NCBI GenBank assembly: GCA_014803985.1
Contig: JAAVAO010000048.1
Location: 1-63,004, forward strand
Reading direction: 5' to 3'
DNA from: Treponema sp.
GTDB lineage: Bacteria; Spirochaetota; Spirochaetia; Treponematales; Treponemataceae
Length of the DNA stretch: 63,004 nt
Positions within the stretch are counted from its first letter, which is position 1. Each line of letters opens with the position of its first letter. A program made the position numbers and the translations under genes. Under the pieces are notes generated by a model. It did not search any database, was not told the origin of the DNA, and worked only from the letters and a program-made list of their open reading frames with translations. Shown piece after piece: positions 16,751-26,679 of this stretch.

Positions 16751-18748
16751 ATGAGAGAATTTAAAGTCGTTTCAGATTTTTCCCCATCAGGAGATCAAGG
16801 ACAAGCCATTGAAAAACTTTCAGAAGGCTTTTTACGGGGCGACCGCTATCAAACTTTAAAAGGAGTTACAGGAAGCGGAAAAACATTCACGATGGCAAAA
16901 ATCATTGAAAAAGTACAACGCCCCACCCTCATCATCAGCCATAACAAAACGCTTTCCGCACAACTGTACAGAGAATTCAAGGGGTTTTTCCCAAATAATG
17001 CGGTCGAATATTTTGTTTCGTACTATGATTACTATCAACCTGAAGCCTACGTGCCTGCTCGCGATTTATATATAGAAAAAGATTGCGCCATCAATGATGA
17101 AATTGACCGGTTGAGGCTTGCCGCAACGTACAGTCTTATGGAACGCAGAGATGTTATTGTCGTTGCAACCGTTTCTTGTATATATGGATTGGGAATGCCA
17201 GACTTGTACAAAGATATGCGCATTCATCTAGAAAAGGGAGAAACATTAGACCCCCATAAATTCGCAGAACAACTCATATCGTTGCAGTATTCAAGAAATG
17301 ATGCTATTTTGGAGCGCGGAAATTTTAGAATACGCGGAGACTTTCTTGAAGTATACCCGCCATATATGGAAACTGACGAAGCGTACAGAATAGAACTTGA
17401 CTGGGAGGAAATTGTACGAATCCGCAGATTTAACGTTATAAGCGGAAAAACCGTTGAAGAACTTGATGAAACGGTACTATATCCTGCAAAGCACTTTGTT
17501 GTGCCACATGACTTGCTTTTAGAAGCAACGAACAGAATACAAACGGAACTTGACGCTCGACTACAAACGCTGTATGCAGAAAATAAAGTGCTTGAAGCGG
17601 AACGACTAAAAACCCGTACAACGTACGACATTGAAATGATGAAAGAAATGGGGTATTGCTCAGGCATTGAAAATTATTCAGGTCCGATTTCAGGAAGAAA
17701 GACAGGAGAGCCTCCTGCAACGCTTTTGCATTATTTTCCCGATGACTTTTTATGCATGATCGACGAAGCGCATGTTTCAGTTCCACAGATTGGAGCGATG
17801 TACGAAGGAGACAGAAGCAGAAAGCAAAACCTCGTGAATTTTGGATTCCGCCTCCCTTCGGCACTGGACAACCGTCCGTTAAAATTTGAAGAATTCAGCA
17901 AAAAATTAAACCAAGTGATTTACGTTACGGCAACGCCTCGCAAAGAAGAAATAAAACAGTCAACGCAAGTTGTAGAACAGTTAATTAGACCGACGGGACT
18001 TTTAGATCCAGTTGTAGAGGTTAGACCGAGCGAAGGGCAAATGGAGGATATCTACAAAGAAATCAAGGAGAAAATAGAACGAAAGGAGCGATCTCTTGTC
18101 CTCACGCTGACAAAAAAAATGGCAGAAGATTTAACAGATTATCTTACTGGACTTGATTTAAAAGTGCGATACATTCATTCGGAAATAGACACTTTTGAGC
18201 GCGTGGAAATTTTAAAAAGTCTGCGCACTGGCGAAATAGATGTGTTGATTGGAATAAATCTCTTGAGAGAGGGAATTGACCTGCCGGAAGTGTCATTCAT
18301 TGCAATTTTAGACGCTGATAAAATCGGCTTTCTGCGCTCCACGACAAGTCTTATCCAAATAATAGGAAGAGCCGCAAGAAATGAAAATGGAAAAGTTGTT
18401 ATGTATGCCGATCATACAAGCGAAGCAATGCAAGACGCTCTAACCGAAACAAAGCATCGCCGTGAAATTCAAGAAGCATACAACAATGAACATGGAATCA
18501 CTCCGCACACAATAAAAAAGGCAGTTCAAGATATTCTTGAGAGAGAGGAAAAGGATGCAGCCGAAAACGCAAAAGTTGAAATTGACGTTTTAAAGCGAAC
18601 AACAAACCTTTTCAACAAATCACAGCGGGCAAATCTTTTAAAAGCATTGAACAAAGAGATGGTTGAATGCGCAGACAGGCTAGAATACGAACAAGCGGCG
18701 GCAATCCGTGATCAAATAAAAGAAATAGAAGCGCAATTTGGAAAATAG
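16751..18748 (+). CDS. uvrB: Excinuclease ABC subunit B
   Basis: Damage-verifying helicase-like subunit of nucleotide excision repair. Motifs in order: Walker A GVTGSGKTF (about 39-47), the beta-hairpin region YYDYYQPEAYVP, DEAH Walker B as MIDEAHVS, helicase motif TATPRKEE, motif V/VI INLLREGIDLPEV and QIIGRAARN, and a C-terminal UVR domain LEYEQAAAIRDQIKEIE that binds UvrC. The 665-residue length is standard. It lies 34 bp downstream of the glucosaminidase gene; uvrA and uvrC are not in the window. Confidence 0.97.
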   Translation: MREFKVVSDFSPSGDQGQAIEKLSEGFLRGDRYQTLKGVTGSGKTFTMAKIIEKVQRPTLIISHNKTLSAQLYREFKGFFPNNAVEYFVSYYDYYQPEAYVPARDLYIEKDCAINDEIDRLRLAATYSLMERRDVIVVATVSCIYGLGMPDLYKDMRIHLEKGETLDPHKFAEQLISLQYSRNDAILERGNFRIRGDFLEVYPPYMETDEAYRIELDWEEIVRIRRFNVISGKTVEELDETVLYPAKHFVVPHDLLLEATNRIQTELDARLQTLYAENKVLEAERLKTRTTYDIEMMKEMGYCSGIENYSGPISGRKTGEPPATLLHYFPDDFLCMIDEAHVSVPQIGAMYEGDRSRKQNLVNFGFRLPSALDNRPLKFEEFSKKLNQVIYVTATPRKEEIKQSTQVVEQLIRPTGLLDPVVEVRPSEGQMEDIYKEIKEKIERKERSLVLTLTKKMAEDLTDYLTGLDLKVRYIHSEIDTFERVEILKSLRTGEIDVLIGINLLREGIDLPEVSFIAILDADKIGFLRSTTSLIQIIGRAARNENGKVVMYADHTSEAMQDALTETKHRREIQEAYNNEHGITPHTIKKAVQDILEREEKDAAENAKVEIDVLKRTTNLFNKSQRANLLKALNKEMVECADRLEYEQAAAIRDQIKEIEAQFGK

Positions 18749-18884
18749 ACACATTTTGACACGCATTTTATTGATGACATATCGCTTTATCACCATTCTG
18801 CGGCAATGACACACCGCTCTTTTGTTGTTACGGAGATTCTGTGACAAAATCAAAAGATTAAAATTAAAAAAAGACATTTTGCAT

Positions 18885-18913
18885 TTGCATTCTGCACAAC
18901 ACTTTGTTATAAT
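18885..18913 (+). promoter_or_regulatory. Promoter upstream of the receiver-like gene
   Basis: TTGCAT (18,885-18,890), 17 bp, TATAAT (18,908-18,913). The leader of about 54 nt contains ttggagg just before the ATG at 18,974. Confidence 0.65.
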
Positions 18914-18973
18914 TATGGGTATTGTGCGTCTTTTTTATATTGTGCACTATTATTACTTTATATTGGAGGCATT

Positions 18974-19792
18974 ATGAACCTTAAGAACACTGACATCTTT
19001 GGCAGGAAAGTTTTTTTCATCGCGCCAGATGCAATGCTCATCCCACTATCCTTTATGGAGGATTTTTGTACACTTGGTTACGAATCACATATTGTTAGTC
19101 GTAGCAATTCAATTTCGGACAGTGTTAGAAAAATCATAGAAAATTTTCCAGACGCACTTATTTTCTTTAATATTGATATATCTATACCAGGCACAAGTTA
19201 TCTTCAGTTTATTCGTCAAATACGACAAGAAAATGCAGGGATTGCCGTTGGCATAGTTTTTTCGGCAACAAATCAAGAGCAGGCAAAGCACATTGAGGCA
19301 GACTACAAAAACGATGTAACTCCATCAGCGGGCTGCATTGCACTTTTCCACGGAAAAAACAAGGAAAACTTTGACTCTATTCTTTCTGCACTCGAAAAAT
19401 CAGGCGCAAAGGGGCGGAGAAACAATATCCGTGCAAAATGCGATAATGAAAGCCACCTTTCTTTTTGGCAAGGCTCGTCCAATTTCGTTGCAAAACTTGA
19501 TGATGTGAACATTTCGCATATTTGTTGTATTCTTGAAAAAAGCGAAAACATTCGCAATATGAAGATTTACGACAAAGTTCGCAACGCACACATAAATGTA
19601 AATGGCTTGGAATTTAATTCGGATATTGTCCTCATAATGAAGCGCGTAAAAATGGGCATTTCCACAGCAATTTTTATGTTCATCAAAAAGCCAGATGACG
19701 AACCAGGACTTGAGACAGAGGCGGAAATTAAATTAAACAAGAAAATATACGAAATCACATCAGATGAATTTAAACAGCTTTTCAACAAATGA
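18974..19792 (+). CDS. Receiver-like protein with unassigned C-terminal domain
   Basis: A soluble 272-residue protein. Residues about 10-135 have the beta-alpha alternation of a response-regulator receiver (VFFIAPD, SHIVSRSNS, DALIFFNIDI, GIVFSA) but no convincing phospho-acceptor pattern: the acidic pocket and the invariant C-terminal Lys cannot be placed confidently. Residues about 150-272 form a beta-rich domain (LSFWQGSSNFVAKLDDVNISHICC, then a string of hydrophobic strands) that may be PilZ-like; the PilZ RxxxR motif is not obvious. Immediately upstream of a chemoreceptor, so a signalling role is likely but unproven. Confidence 0.55.
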   Translation: MNLKNTDIFGRKVFFIAPDAMLIPLSFMEDFCTLGYESHIVSRSNSISDSVRKIIENFPDALIFFNIDISIPGTSYLQFIRQIRQENAGIAVGIVFSATNQEQAKHIEADYKNDVTPSAGCIALFHGKNKENFDSILSALEKSGAKGRRNNIRAKCDNESHLSFWQGSSNFVAKLDDVNISHICCILEKSENIRNMKIYDKVRNAHINVNGLEFNSDIVLIMKRVKMGISTAIFMFIKKPDDEPGLETEAEIKLNKKIYEITSDEFKQLFNK

Positions 19793-19962
19793 TTTTCTTC
19801 TTTTCCATTCTTTCACCGGCAGCAAAATTGTCAGATTTGAAATCGTTGCAAGCACGCTTTCGTAATGCAGTGAAAAATTGTAATTGCGAAGCGCGTTTTT
19901 ATTGCAAATTTGAAATTTAGACTAATTTTCCATTCTATACTTATATAAATTGGAGTTTTTTT

Positions 19963-22074
19963 ATGGCACAAAAACAGGAACTTGACCGTTTCGCCCCCAC
20001 GTACAAAAAAAACATGAAGATTCAAACAAAACTTTTGATTCTTATTGCAGGATTTATTATTCTCACAAGTTTTTTGGTTACAAGCATTGCAATTTTTGTT
20101 TTACGGTCTGAAATAATATCGGATACCCAGGTAAAATTGAAAGATACTGCAACAGGAATTAAAAACACGCTTTACGACTGGCAGTCTTGTATTGACGGCT
20201 ATTCAGTAATTTATTCACGTGACATGGAAATTGTAGACGCACTAAAAAATGATCATGACCTCCTTCAACGCTTGATGGAAGATAGACTTTCGGACACAGA
20301 CACAGATTTTTACGCCATAGTGGATGCCAACGGAAATGCCATTTGGACTCACGATACGCCGAAAATAAACTACTCCTCTTCAAAGGCAGTTTCCCTCGCC
20401 CTCAAAGGAGAAAAGGGATTCGCATACGAACCGTTCGGAGATTCTGCTTACAGTATGATCGCCGCCGCTCCACTTTTTGATAAAACGAAAAACCTTGTGG
20501 GGGCAATTATATTGGGCTATGGTCTTTCAAACGATTTGCTCATAGAACAAATACAATCAAGTTACAATGTGGAATGCACGGTTTTTTATGGCGACTTACG
20601 AGTGGACACTTCACTTCGTGATTTACGAGGCGAAAAACTCATCAATACGCACCTTCAAAATCAAGAAATCATTGAGCAAGTTCTGAAACGGGGACGAATG
20701 TACAACGGATTCAATACAATAAATGATAAAAAATATATTTCAATATACTTTCCTGTCACCACTGAAACTGAAGGCATCTCGGGCATGATTTTTATAGCGC
20801 GCTCATTAGATTCAATAAAAGCCACTACTATTGCTGCGGCAAAAATTATCACGCCGTTCTCACTCATATTTGCAATAGTGCTTGCAACAATTAGCTTTGC
20901 CCTTATTCGCCATTTGATGAAAAACGTCAAAATTGTTACAAACTCCCTCAAAGAAATGGCAACAGGTGAAGCAGATCTTACAAAGCGGTGCAAACTTTAT
21001 ATCCACGATGAAATCGGATTTCTCGTTATCAACTTCAATTTATTCTGCGATAAACTTCAAAAAATCGTCACCGACATTAAAGGAACGGAAAATGACCTCT
21101 TGAGTTACGGCGAACGTCTTGGCGATATGGTACAAGAGAACACAACGTTTGTAGAGCAAATGATTAAAAATATTCGAAATGTTGAATCTGAAGTGGAAAA
21201 TCAAAATACGCTTGTGGAGGACACCGCTGGTTCAGTGGAAAAAATTTCGAGTTCTGTACAAGAATTGCGTGAAACTTTGGTGGTGCAAAACGAAGGAATG
21301 CAAAATGCATCCAGCGCAGTTACAGAGATGATTGGAAACGTTGATTCGGTTTCACGCTCAATCGAAAAAATGGCAGGAGAATTTAATACACTTGAAGAGG
21401 ACGTGAAAAACGGAATTTTGAGACAACATTCCGTCAACGAACAAATTCAAAAAATTGAGCAGCAGTCAAAAATGCTCAACGAGGCAAATGATGTGATTTC
21501 TTCAATTGCAAACCAAACAAATCTTCTGGCAATGAATGCAGCAATTGAAGCGGCACATGCTGGAGACGCAGGGAAAGGATTTGCCGTTGTAGCAGACGAA
21601 ATCCGCAAACTCTCTGAAAATTCCTCTACACAGTCTCAGAACATTGGAGAACAACTTAAGGCGATTTTGAATTCAATTTCGGGCGTAGTGGAAGTTTCTG
21701 ACCTTTCGGATAAAATGTTCTCTCGCGTTTCAGAAAAAATTCAAGAAACGGGACAACTTGTAAGCCAAATTAAACTTTCCATGGACGAACAATCCGAAGG
21801 ATCAAAGCAAATAAGCGAAGCCTTAAGTTATATGAACGATGCAACAACTCACGTAAAGGAATCGTCAGACAAAGTGGACAGTGCTTGTAGCGGAATCACC
21901 AATGATGTGGAAAAACTTCGTAAATCTGCCGAAAATGTAAGCACATCGCTAAAAGCAATTGAAAGCGGAGTTAAAGTTATTGAGGAAGGAGATGAATCGC
22001 TTATGTCCATTTCCACTTCAATTTCTGGCTCGATTTACAGAATCACAAAACAAATCGATCAGTTCAAGGTATAA
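19963..22074 (+). CDS. Methyl-accepting chemotaxis protein
   Basis: Transmembrane chemoreceptor of 703 residues. TM1 lies at about 20-42, an extracytoplasmic sensor of about 240 residues follows with single-Cache-type text ([28 protein letters not shown]), TM2 at about 290-312, a HAMP linker ([18 protein letters not shown]), then a long signalling domain with the conserved hairpin tip [20 protein letters not shown] and [13 protein letters not shown]. There is no C-terminal CheR-binding pentapeptide. A ggag site supports the ATG. The ligand cannot be read from the sequence. It ends facing a convergent minus-strand gene. Confidence 0.95.
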   Translation: MAQKQELDRFAPTYKKNMKIQTKLLILIAGFIILTSFLVTSIAIFVLRSEIISDTQVKLKDTATGIKNTLYDWQSCIDGYSVIYSRDMEIVDALKNDHDLLQRLMEDRLSDTDTDFYAIVDANGNAIWTHDTPKINYSSSKAVSLALKGEKGFAYEPFGDSAYSMIAAAPLFDKTKNLVGAIILGYGLSNDLLIEQIQSSYNVECTVFYGDLRVDTSLRDLRGEKLINTHLQNQEIIEQVLKRGRMYNGFNTINDKKYISIYFPVTTETEGISGMIFIARSLDSIKATTIAAAKIITPFSLIFAIVLATISFALIRHLMKNVKIVTNSLKEMATGEADLTKRCKLYIHDEIGFLVINFNLFCDKLQKIVTDIKGTENDLLSYGERLGDMVQENTTFVEQMIKNIRNVESEVENQNTLVEDTAGSVEKISSSVQELRETLVVQNEGMQNASSAVTEMIGNVDSVSRSIEKMAGEFNTLEEDVKNGILRQHSVNEQIQKIEQQSKMLNEANDVISSIANQTNLLAMNAAIEAAHAGDAGKGFAVVADEIRKLSENSSTQSQNIGEQLKAILNSISGVVEVSDLSDKMFSRVSEKIQETGQLVSQIKLSMDEQSEGSKQISEALSYMNDATTHVKESSDKVDSACSGITNDVEKLRKSAENVSTSLKAIESGVKVIEEGDESLMSISTSISGSIYRITKQIDQFKV

Positions 22075-22368
22075 CGAACAGAAAGAGGTATAAATCCACA
22101 ACTAAATTGCGTTGTGGATTTTAACTTCGAGTTTTTTCAAAACCCGTTATTTACTGTTGTTTCTTACTTCACAATTAAAAAAATAGAAGATATGACCACT
22201 TGTTTGTGTATCAGTAGAATTGTTTTATAAATCATATATCAAACAAAGATAACTACGAAAACAATGGAATGAAGTGTTAGCGGTATCACGAATAACGTAC
22301 CTCCGTTGCTTGCAACGGAAGTACGCTTCATTCTTTATTTCAGGATTCTTGACTCCTGCATTCCGGCA
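22075..22368. other. Convergent intergenic region with two hairpins
   Basis: Two strong inverted repeats separate the chemoreceptor gene from the convergent DUF362 gene. One is aaatccacaac/gttgtggattt (22,092-22,121) followed by a cgagttttttcaaaac segment, a combination also found in the four-hairpin repeat family. The other (22,296-22,325) has the core CCGTTGC-TT-GCAACGG. They probably act as the terminators of the two facing genes, although T-runs are short. No gene is seen. Confidence 0.55.
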
Positions 22369-23358
22369 TCATTTCAACTCAATCAGCTTGTAATTTCGAG
22401 AGCCGAGTCCGATTTTTTGTGCGTGTTCCAAAATGTGGCGACCGTTCTGCCGTTCCACACGCTCAATCAGACTTCCCGAATCGGATGCTGTCCACACCAA
22501 ATCAATACAAGCCTGGTCAATCGCAAGCGGATCGAGACTTGCGAGAATTCCGATGTCGTGCATGTCGGGTTCTGCAGGATTTCCGTTGCAGTCGCAGTCA
22601 ACGCTCAAACGATTCATCACATTGATATACGCCATTCCGCCTTTTTTCGCCATATAGTCGCAAACGCCTTTAGACGCTTCCGCCATCGCCTCGGTGAAAT
22701 TGTCCTGCGGAAATCCCCACACTTTTGTTGCACTTTCGCCACCCGAATGAATTAAAGCCTTTCCCGATTTCTTTGTAGAAGTTCCGCTTCCGAATCCAAT
22801 CGAAAGATTTTTCATTGCGCCACCGAATCCCGCCATCGCATGTCCTTTGAAATGCGAAAGCACAATAAATGAATCATAGTTCGCAAAGTGAGTACCCACA
22901 AAATCTTCCTTGAGCCGAATTCCACCCGAAACTGGAATGGACATTGAGCCTTCCTCGTCGAGCAAATCGAACTGCGCGATTTTGTCGTAGCCGCGATCCT
23001 TGAACGCCTGCTTGTGCGCCGCGTTTGAAGCGCGATTTCCGCCATAAGCTGTATTGCATTCAACAATGATTCCGCCGTGATTTTTTACAAAATCACCGAT
23101 AAGCGCAGGGCGCAAATGATTTGAATTGTTAGATTCCCCAGTGCTGATTTTCACGCCGACTTTTCCTTTCGCCTCAAATCCGAGCGCATCGTAAACCTTC
23201 GCCAAATTTTCGCTCGTTATGTCGCGAATAAAATAAACGGCGGGTGCATTCTCGTCTTTTGTTTCATACGTTTTATACGAAGCCGCATTGGGATTTTGTT
23301 TTGCAAACGAGCATGACACAGCCAGCGCGATCATCAAAATTAAAACACATTTTTTCAT
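22369..23358 (-). CDS. Exported DUF362-family protein
   Basis: A 329-residue protein with an N-terminal signal (MKKCVLILMIALAVSC), where AVSC could be a lipobox. The body matches the DUF362 pattern: KVGVKISTGESNN, GGIIVECNTAYGGNR, SHFKGHAMAGFGGAMKNLSIG, and LDPLAIDQACIDLVW. The C-terminal ferredoxin-like 4Fe-4S module that many DUF362 proteins carry is absent. Biochemical role unknown. The gene is visibly richer in G and C at codon third positions than its neighbours, a possible sign of acquisition. A gggagaaag site supports the ATG. Confidence 0.8.
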   Translation of the reverse strand: MKKCVLILMIALAVSCSFAKQNPNAASYKTYETKDENAPAVYFIRDITSENLAKVYDALGFEAKGKVGVKISTGESNNSNHLRPALIGDFVKNHGGIIVECNTAYGGNRASNAAHKQAFKDRGYDKIAQFDLLDEEGSMSIPVSGGIRLKEDFVGTHFANYDSFIVLSHFKGHAMAGFGGAMKNLSIGFGSGTSTKKSGKALIHSGGESATKVWGFPQDNFTEAMAEASKGVCDYMAKKGGMAYINVMNRLSVDCDCNGNPAEPDMHDIGILASLDPLAIDQACIDLVWTASDSGSLIERVERQNGRHILEHAQKIGLGSRNYKLIELK

Positions 23359-23530
23359 ATCTTTCTCCCATAAAAAATCAAGAGTGATTTTTTACACATG
23401 CGTCAAGCAATTTGTTACAACGCACGCACATAAAATAAGCATGTTCTAGCAACCAGTTCCGCATACGAACAATATAAAATACACTTCATATACATCCCCG
23501 ATGCTTTTATCCTGCTCACAACACTATCTT

Positions 23531-23815
23531 TCACTTCGAGTTTTTCCTTGTCCTTTCCAAAACAGAAAGAAGTCCAAAAACAAAGAAGCCAAGAACTATA
23601 ATTATCGCGCCTAAAATCGCATCTTCACCACTAATAGTGAAAAAGGGTTCACCTTCCGCAATTGATGCAATTCCGTCAACACACCACATCAACGCCGCAG
23701 ATAAAAACGCAAGAAATAGAGTAAACAGACTTTTTGACGCAACTCCGTGCTTTCTTTGAACAAACCAAATTACGCCAGTTACCGCCGCTGCAATCATAGT
23801 CATTATCAAGCACAT
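23531..23815 (-). CDS. Small membrane protein
   Basis: A 94-residue protein with about three hydrophobic spans (5-20, 27-50, 65-85) and a basic C-terminal tail RTRKNSK. The start has a gggag site. No family is recognised. It sits with another small membrane protein gene downstream of the DUF362 region and upstream genes in the same direction, but intergenic distances of 160-170 bp argue for separate transcripts. Confidence 0.55.
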   Translation of the reverse strand: MCLIMTMIAAAVTGVIWFVQRKHGVASKSLFTLFLAFLSAALMWCVDGIASIAEGEPFFTISGEDAILGAIIIVLGFFVFGLLSVLERTRKNSK

Positions 23816-23982
23816 ATACTCTCCCTGCCATAATAAAAAGTCAATGGTAAACTTGCCAAAATAAAAACAATCCTCGTCATCATTGCAACACGCTTGGTCA
23901 ATTTTAAGGGCAAAATGCGGAATTGTTTCTGAGTTTGCAATGCAATCTTGAAGTTAATATCCGCACATCATTTTCTTATCTG

Positions 23983-24354
23983 CTACGCTGCAGCAAGCGG
24001 CATTTTTGCAGCCTTACATTTCTTTACAAAATGCGAGACCAAACAACCAATTCCCCATACCGCCGTCACAAGAAACGCCATCCCCACGCCAACAGTTGCC
24101 ATCTCATGAAGCATAACGAAGATTTCCTCGGGCGTTTTCATTGCGGTCAAAAATGGAGGAACAAAAGTTATTTCGCCATGATACATATGCTCAACAGCAA
24201 GAAGTGCACTTCCACCATAAAGCATTTTTTCAAGTGTCGCCACCTTTTCACGAGCCACTTGAATTTTCTCGTTTGAATCGCCTTTCTTCAAAGCGACCGC
24301 CTTAACCACAGAAACGACTACCGCTTCCGCCAATGGAACTGCAAAACATGCCAT
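23983..24354 (-). CDS. Conserved hypothetical membrane protein
   Basis: A 123-residue protein with an Ala/Val-rich N-terminal hydrophobic segment (1-20), a charged helix, and a C-terminal hydrophobic segment (about 85-108) followed by a basic tail. Between them is a Gly/Met/Pro region (GGSALLAVEHMYHGEITFVPPF). A strong gggagg ribosome site supports the ATG. I do not recognise its function. Confidence 0.6.
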   Translation of the reverse strand: MACFAVPLAEAVVVSVVKAVALKKGDSNEKIQVAREKVATLEKMLYGGSALLAVEHMYHGEITFVPPFLTAMKTPEEIFVMLHEMATVGVGMAFLVTAVWGIGCLVSHFVKKCKAAKMPLAAA

Positions 24355-24588
24355 AGTTTTCCTCCCAAAAAAATACTGTATTGCCTATTGTCCAATAGCA
24401 AACAAATCTTCAAGTTCAAAAGGTGTTGAAATTGCTATTTCAAATAGTATTAAATATATAAAACCTATTATAATTCAAGAAAAAGCGAAAATCAACCGTC
24501 TCACAATTGCTGTTGCAGAATTTCAGCATACAAAATGACAATCACAAAAAAATCTGCTTATGAAAAATCAAATACAAAACTCATTCGT

Positions 24589-25551
24589 CTATTTAAAACT
24601 CAAGCGTGCAGAAATTGGCAAATGATCGGAATACCCTGTTCCATTATATATTGTGTATCGCCAGGGAGTGCTGTCGTTGTTGCTCCATGTTCCACACTCC
24701 GCTGTAAAATCTAAAAGCAAAACGTTTGATGAAACAAAAAAATGATCTATTCGGCTCCACTCGCCTTGATAATAATAAGAGCCAGGAAAAGAAAGCTCTC
24801 CTGTTACAAAAAGCCATGGAGAATGAAGAGAAAGCGTATCATCTAGCAGAACATTTTCATAGCATGCAGGATTATCTATTGTAAATTCATTTATATCACG
24901 ATTAAAATCTCCACTTGCAAAAACATATTCACCGCCCTCAACGCTCTTTGTCATAAGACTAGTAAGAAGTCTTTCCTGCCAGTCTCGCCACACCTCACTT
25001 TTTTCCGCACCGCCCGACTTTGACTTCCAATGATTCACAAAAACCGTCAACCATTTTCCGTCAATGTGAATTTTCATTTGCATAATTGACCGCATTTTAG
25101 GCTGGGCAGTCTTTTCTGTCCGTATATCAAGATTATGCACAGTCACAGACGAAATTGCATAGCGTGAAAAAACTGCACACCCTATTGAATCTCCATCGTT
25201 CTTGGAAAAAACAGTGTAGTTCCAATTTTTTCGTTGCGCCCAACTATAATTTGCAAGTCTATTTGCAATGTCATGCACAACATCGTAATTTTCTATTTCT
25301 TCAAAGACAAAAATGTCGGCGTTCAACTCCTTCATCACCTCGCAAAGACGATCAAGCCGTGTTTCATAAGAACGAACGCCCCAATATTTTTGTGAAATAA
25401 AATCAGAATACTCAGTTCCCTCTGTAGTTGCATCAAAAAAAGTTTGAACATTCCAATTCACAACTTTTATATTGCTTGTAGAATTTTCGGCAGTACAACA
25501 AAGCAGAAATCCACAGGCAAAAACACTGGTAAAAAATTTTATTTTGTTCAT
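24589..25551 (-). CDS. Lipoprotein of the endonuclease/exonuclease/phosphatase family
   Basis: The N-terminal signal ends in a lipobox FLLCC (Cys about residue 18-19), so a membrane-anchored extracytoplasmic protein is expected. The EEP fold is clear: VVNWNVQTF (metal-binding Asn), FEEIENYD (metal-binding Glu), FVNHWKSKSGG (catalytic His), ASGDFNRD (Asp-x-Asn) and the C-terminal YSDHLPIS (catalytic Asp-His). It could be a nuclease or a phosphodiesterase acting on nucleic acid or lipid outside the cell; sequence does not decide. A gaggtg site precedes the ATG. Confidence 0.86.
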   Translation of the reverse strand: MNKIKFFTSVFACGFLLCCTAENSTSNIKVVNWNVQTFFDATTEGTEYSDFISQKYWGVRSYETRLDRLCEVMKELNADIFVFEEIENYDVVHDIANRLANYSWAQRKNWNYTVFSKNDGDSIGCAVFSRYAISSVTVHNLDIRTEKTAQPKMRSIMQMKIHIDGKWLTVFVNHWKSKSGGAEKSEVWRDWQERLLTSLMTKSVEGGEYVFASGDFNRDINEFTIDNPACYENVLLDDTLSLHSPWLFVTGELSFPGSYYYQGEWSRIDHFFVSSNVLLLDFTAECGTWSNNDSTPWRYTIYNGTGYSDHLPISARLSFK

Positions 25552-25751
25552 AATTGCACCTCTATACTATAAATAGTATTTCTTAAGGGAAATTCTGATG
25601 TCTTTTCGAGTTTTTTTTAATTTTTTTGAAAAAAAATGTGCACCATTTAATGCTTTTTTCCCAATAGTATTTTACGAGAGAGTTTATTGATTTATTCTAA
25701 AAAAATTAGTAGTATTTCATTGATAATTTCAAAGTACAGTTGGAAACTATA

Positions 25752-26468
25752 ATGTTGCGTTTTTTTTATTTGATTGTAATATCCTTTCCGATTATCATTT
25801 TCTTCGTGATAGCATCACATATCTATGCGTGCAATCCAAAGAAATTCGATGAAAAACAGTGCTTCTGCCTCGCCAAAAGAATGATTTATATACTAAAGAA
25901 AATAAGCCGAATTGAAACAGCCGTTTCAGGGCTTGAAAATTTACCAAAAGACGGCGGATATATGATGATCTCAAATCATCAGGGCAAATATGATGCGCTG
26001 GGCATTATGTATGCACACGAAACTCCTTGCCAAGTTGTTATGGATTTGAAAAAATCAAAAATGATCGTTGCCAATGAATATATTATGATGGTTCATGGAA
26101 AAAGACTTGACCGCACAAACCCACGGCAACAGATACGGACTATGCAAGAAGTCGAACAGGATATAAAACAAGGCAAAAAGATTTTGATTTTTCCAGAGGC
26201 AGGATATACAAACAACAAAAACATGATACAATGCTTTTACCCAACACCCTTTAAATACGCAAAAAGAACTCGCCGCCCTATTGTTCCGATTGTAATTTAT
26301 GATTCATGGAAACCATTTACTATAAACTCCATAAGAAAAATAAAAACCCAAGTGCATTTTCTAAAGCCCCTGAATTACGATGAAATTCAAGATCTATCAG
26401 CCGAACAAATACGAGACATAGTAGTTGATAGAATACAAGACAAACTAAATCAAATAGCCGTTCTTTAG
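25752..26468 (+). CDS. Lysophospholipid acyltransferase (PlsC family)
   Basis: Membrane enzyme that transfers an acyl chain to lysophosphatidate or a related acceptor in phospholipid synthesis. One N-terminal span (about 5-25) is followed by the acyltransferase motifs: NHQGKYD (HX4D), the KRLDRTNPR region, FPEAGYT (the FPEGT equivalent, with Ala inserted for the usual Gly) and VPIVIY. I choose the ATG at 25,752, seven bases after a ggaa; a TTG four codons earlier is less likely. It stands alone ahead of a repeat region. Confidence 0.85.
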   Translation: MLRFFYLIVISFPIIIFFVIASHIYACNPKKFDEKQCFCLAKRMIYILKKISRIETAVSGLENLPKDGGYMMISNHQGKYDALGIMYAHETPCQVVMDLKKSKMIVANEYIMMVHGKRLDRTNPRQQIRTMQEVEQDIKQGKKILIFPEAGYTNNKNMIQCFYPTPFKYAKRTRRPIVPIVIYDSWKPFTINSIRKIKTQVHFLKPLNYDEIQDLSAEQIRDIVVDRIQDKLNQIAVL

Positions 26469-26642
26469 GCACTTTCGCAACAAGCCTGTAGCGCAAAGTT
26501 TCAGGCGGAAACAGCAATTGATAAGCGAGTTTTGAAAAGATAAAAACATTCTTCCCGTTGCAGTGGCGGAAGATACAGGGCGGAAGATTCAATGTTCTTT
26601 CAGTTTTACACTTCGACTTCCGCCCGATACGCAATATTCTGA
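26469..26642. repeat. Dispersed repeat, inverted relative to the window's left end
   Basis: tttcgcaacaag...gcaaagtttcaggcgg, then gataagcgagttttgaaaa and cattcttcc.gttgcagtggcg match the reverse complement of bases 60-200, and the first part also matches 35,465-35,545 and, partly, 59,380-59,450. Small open frames across it are not credible genes. Confidence 0.7.
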
Positions 26643-26671
26643 TTGATATTTATTTCATAACACACTATAAT
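26643..26671 (+). promoter_or_regulatory. Promoter of alaS, near-leaderless
   Basis: TTGATA (26,643-26,648), 17 bp, TATAAT (26,666-26,671). The ATG is at 26,680, so the predicted 5' leader is one to three nucleotides; no Shine-Dalgarno is present. Confidence 0.65.
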
Positions 26672-26679
26672 AATACATT

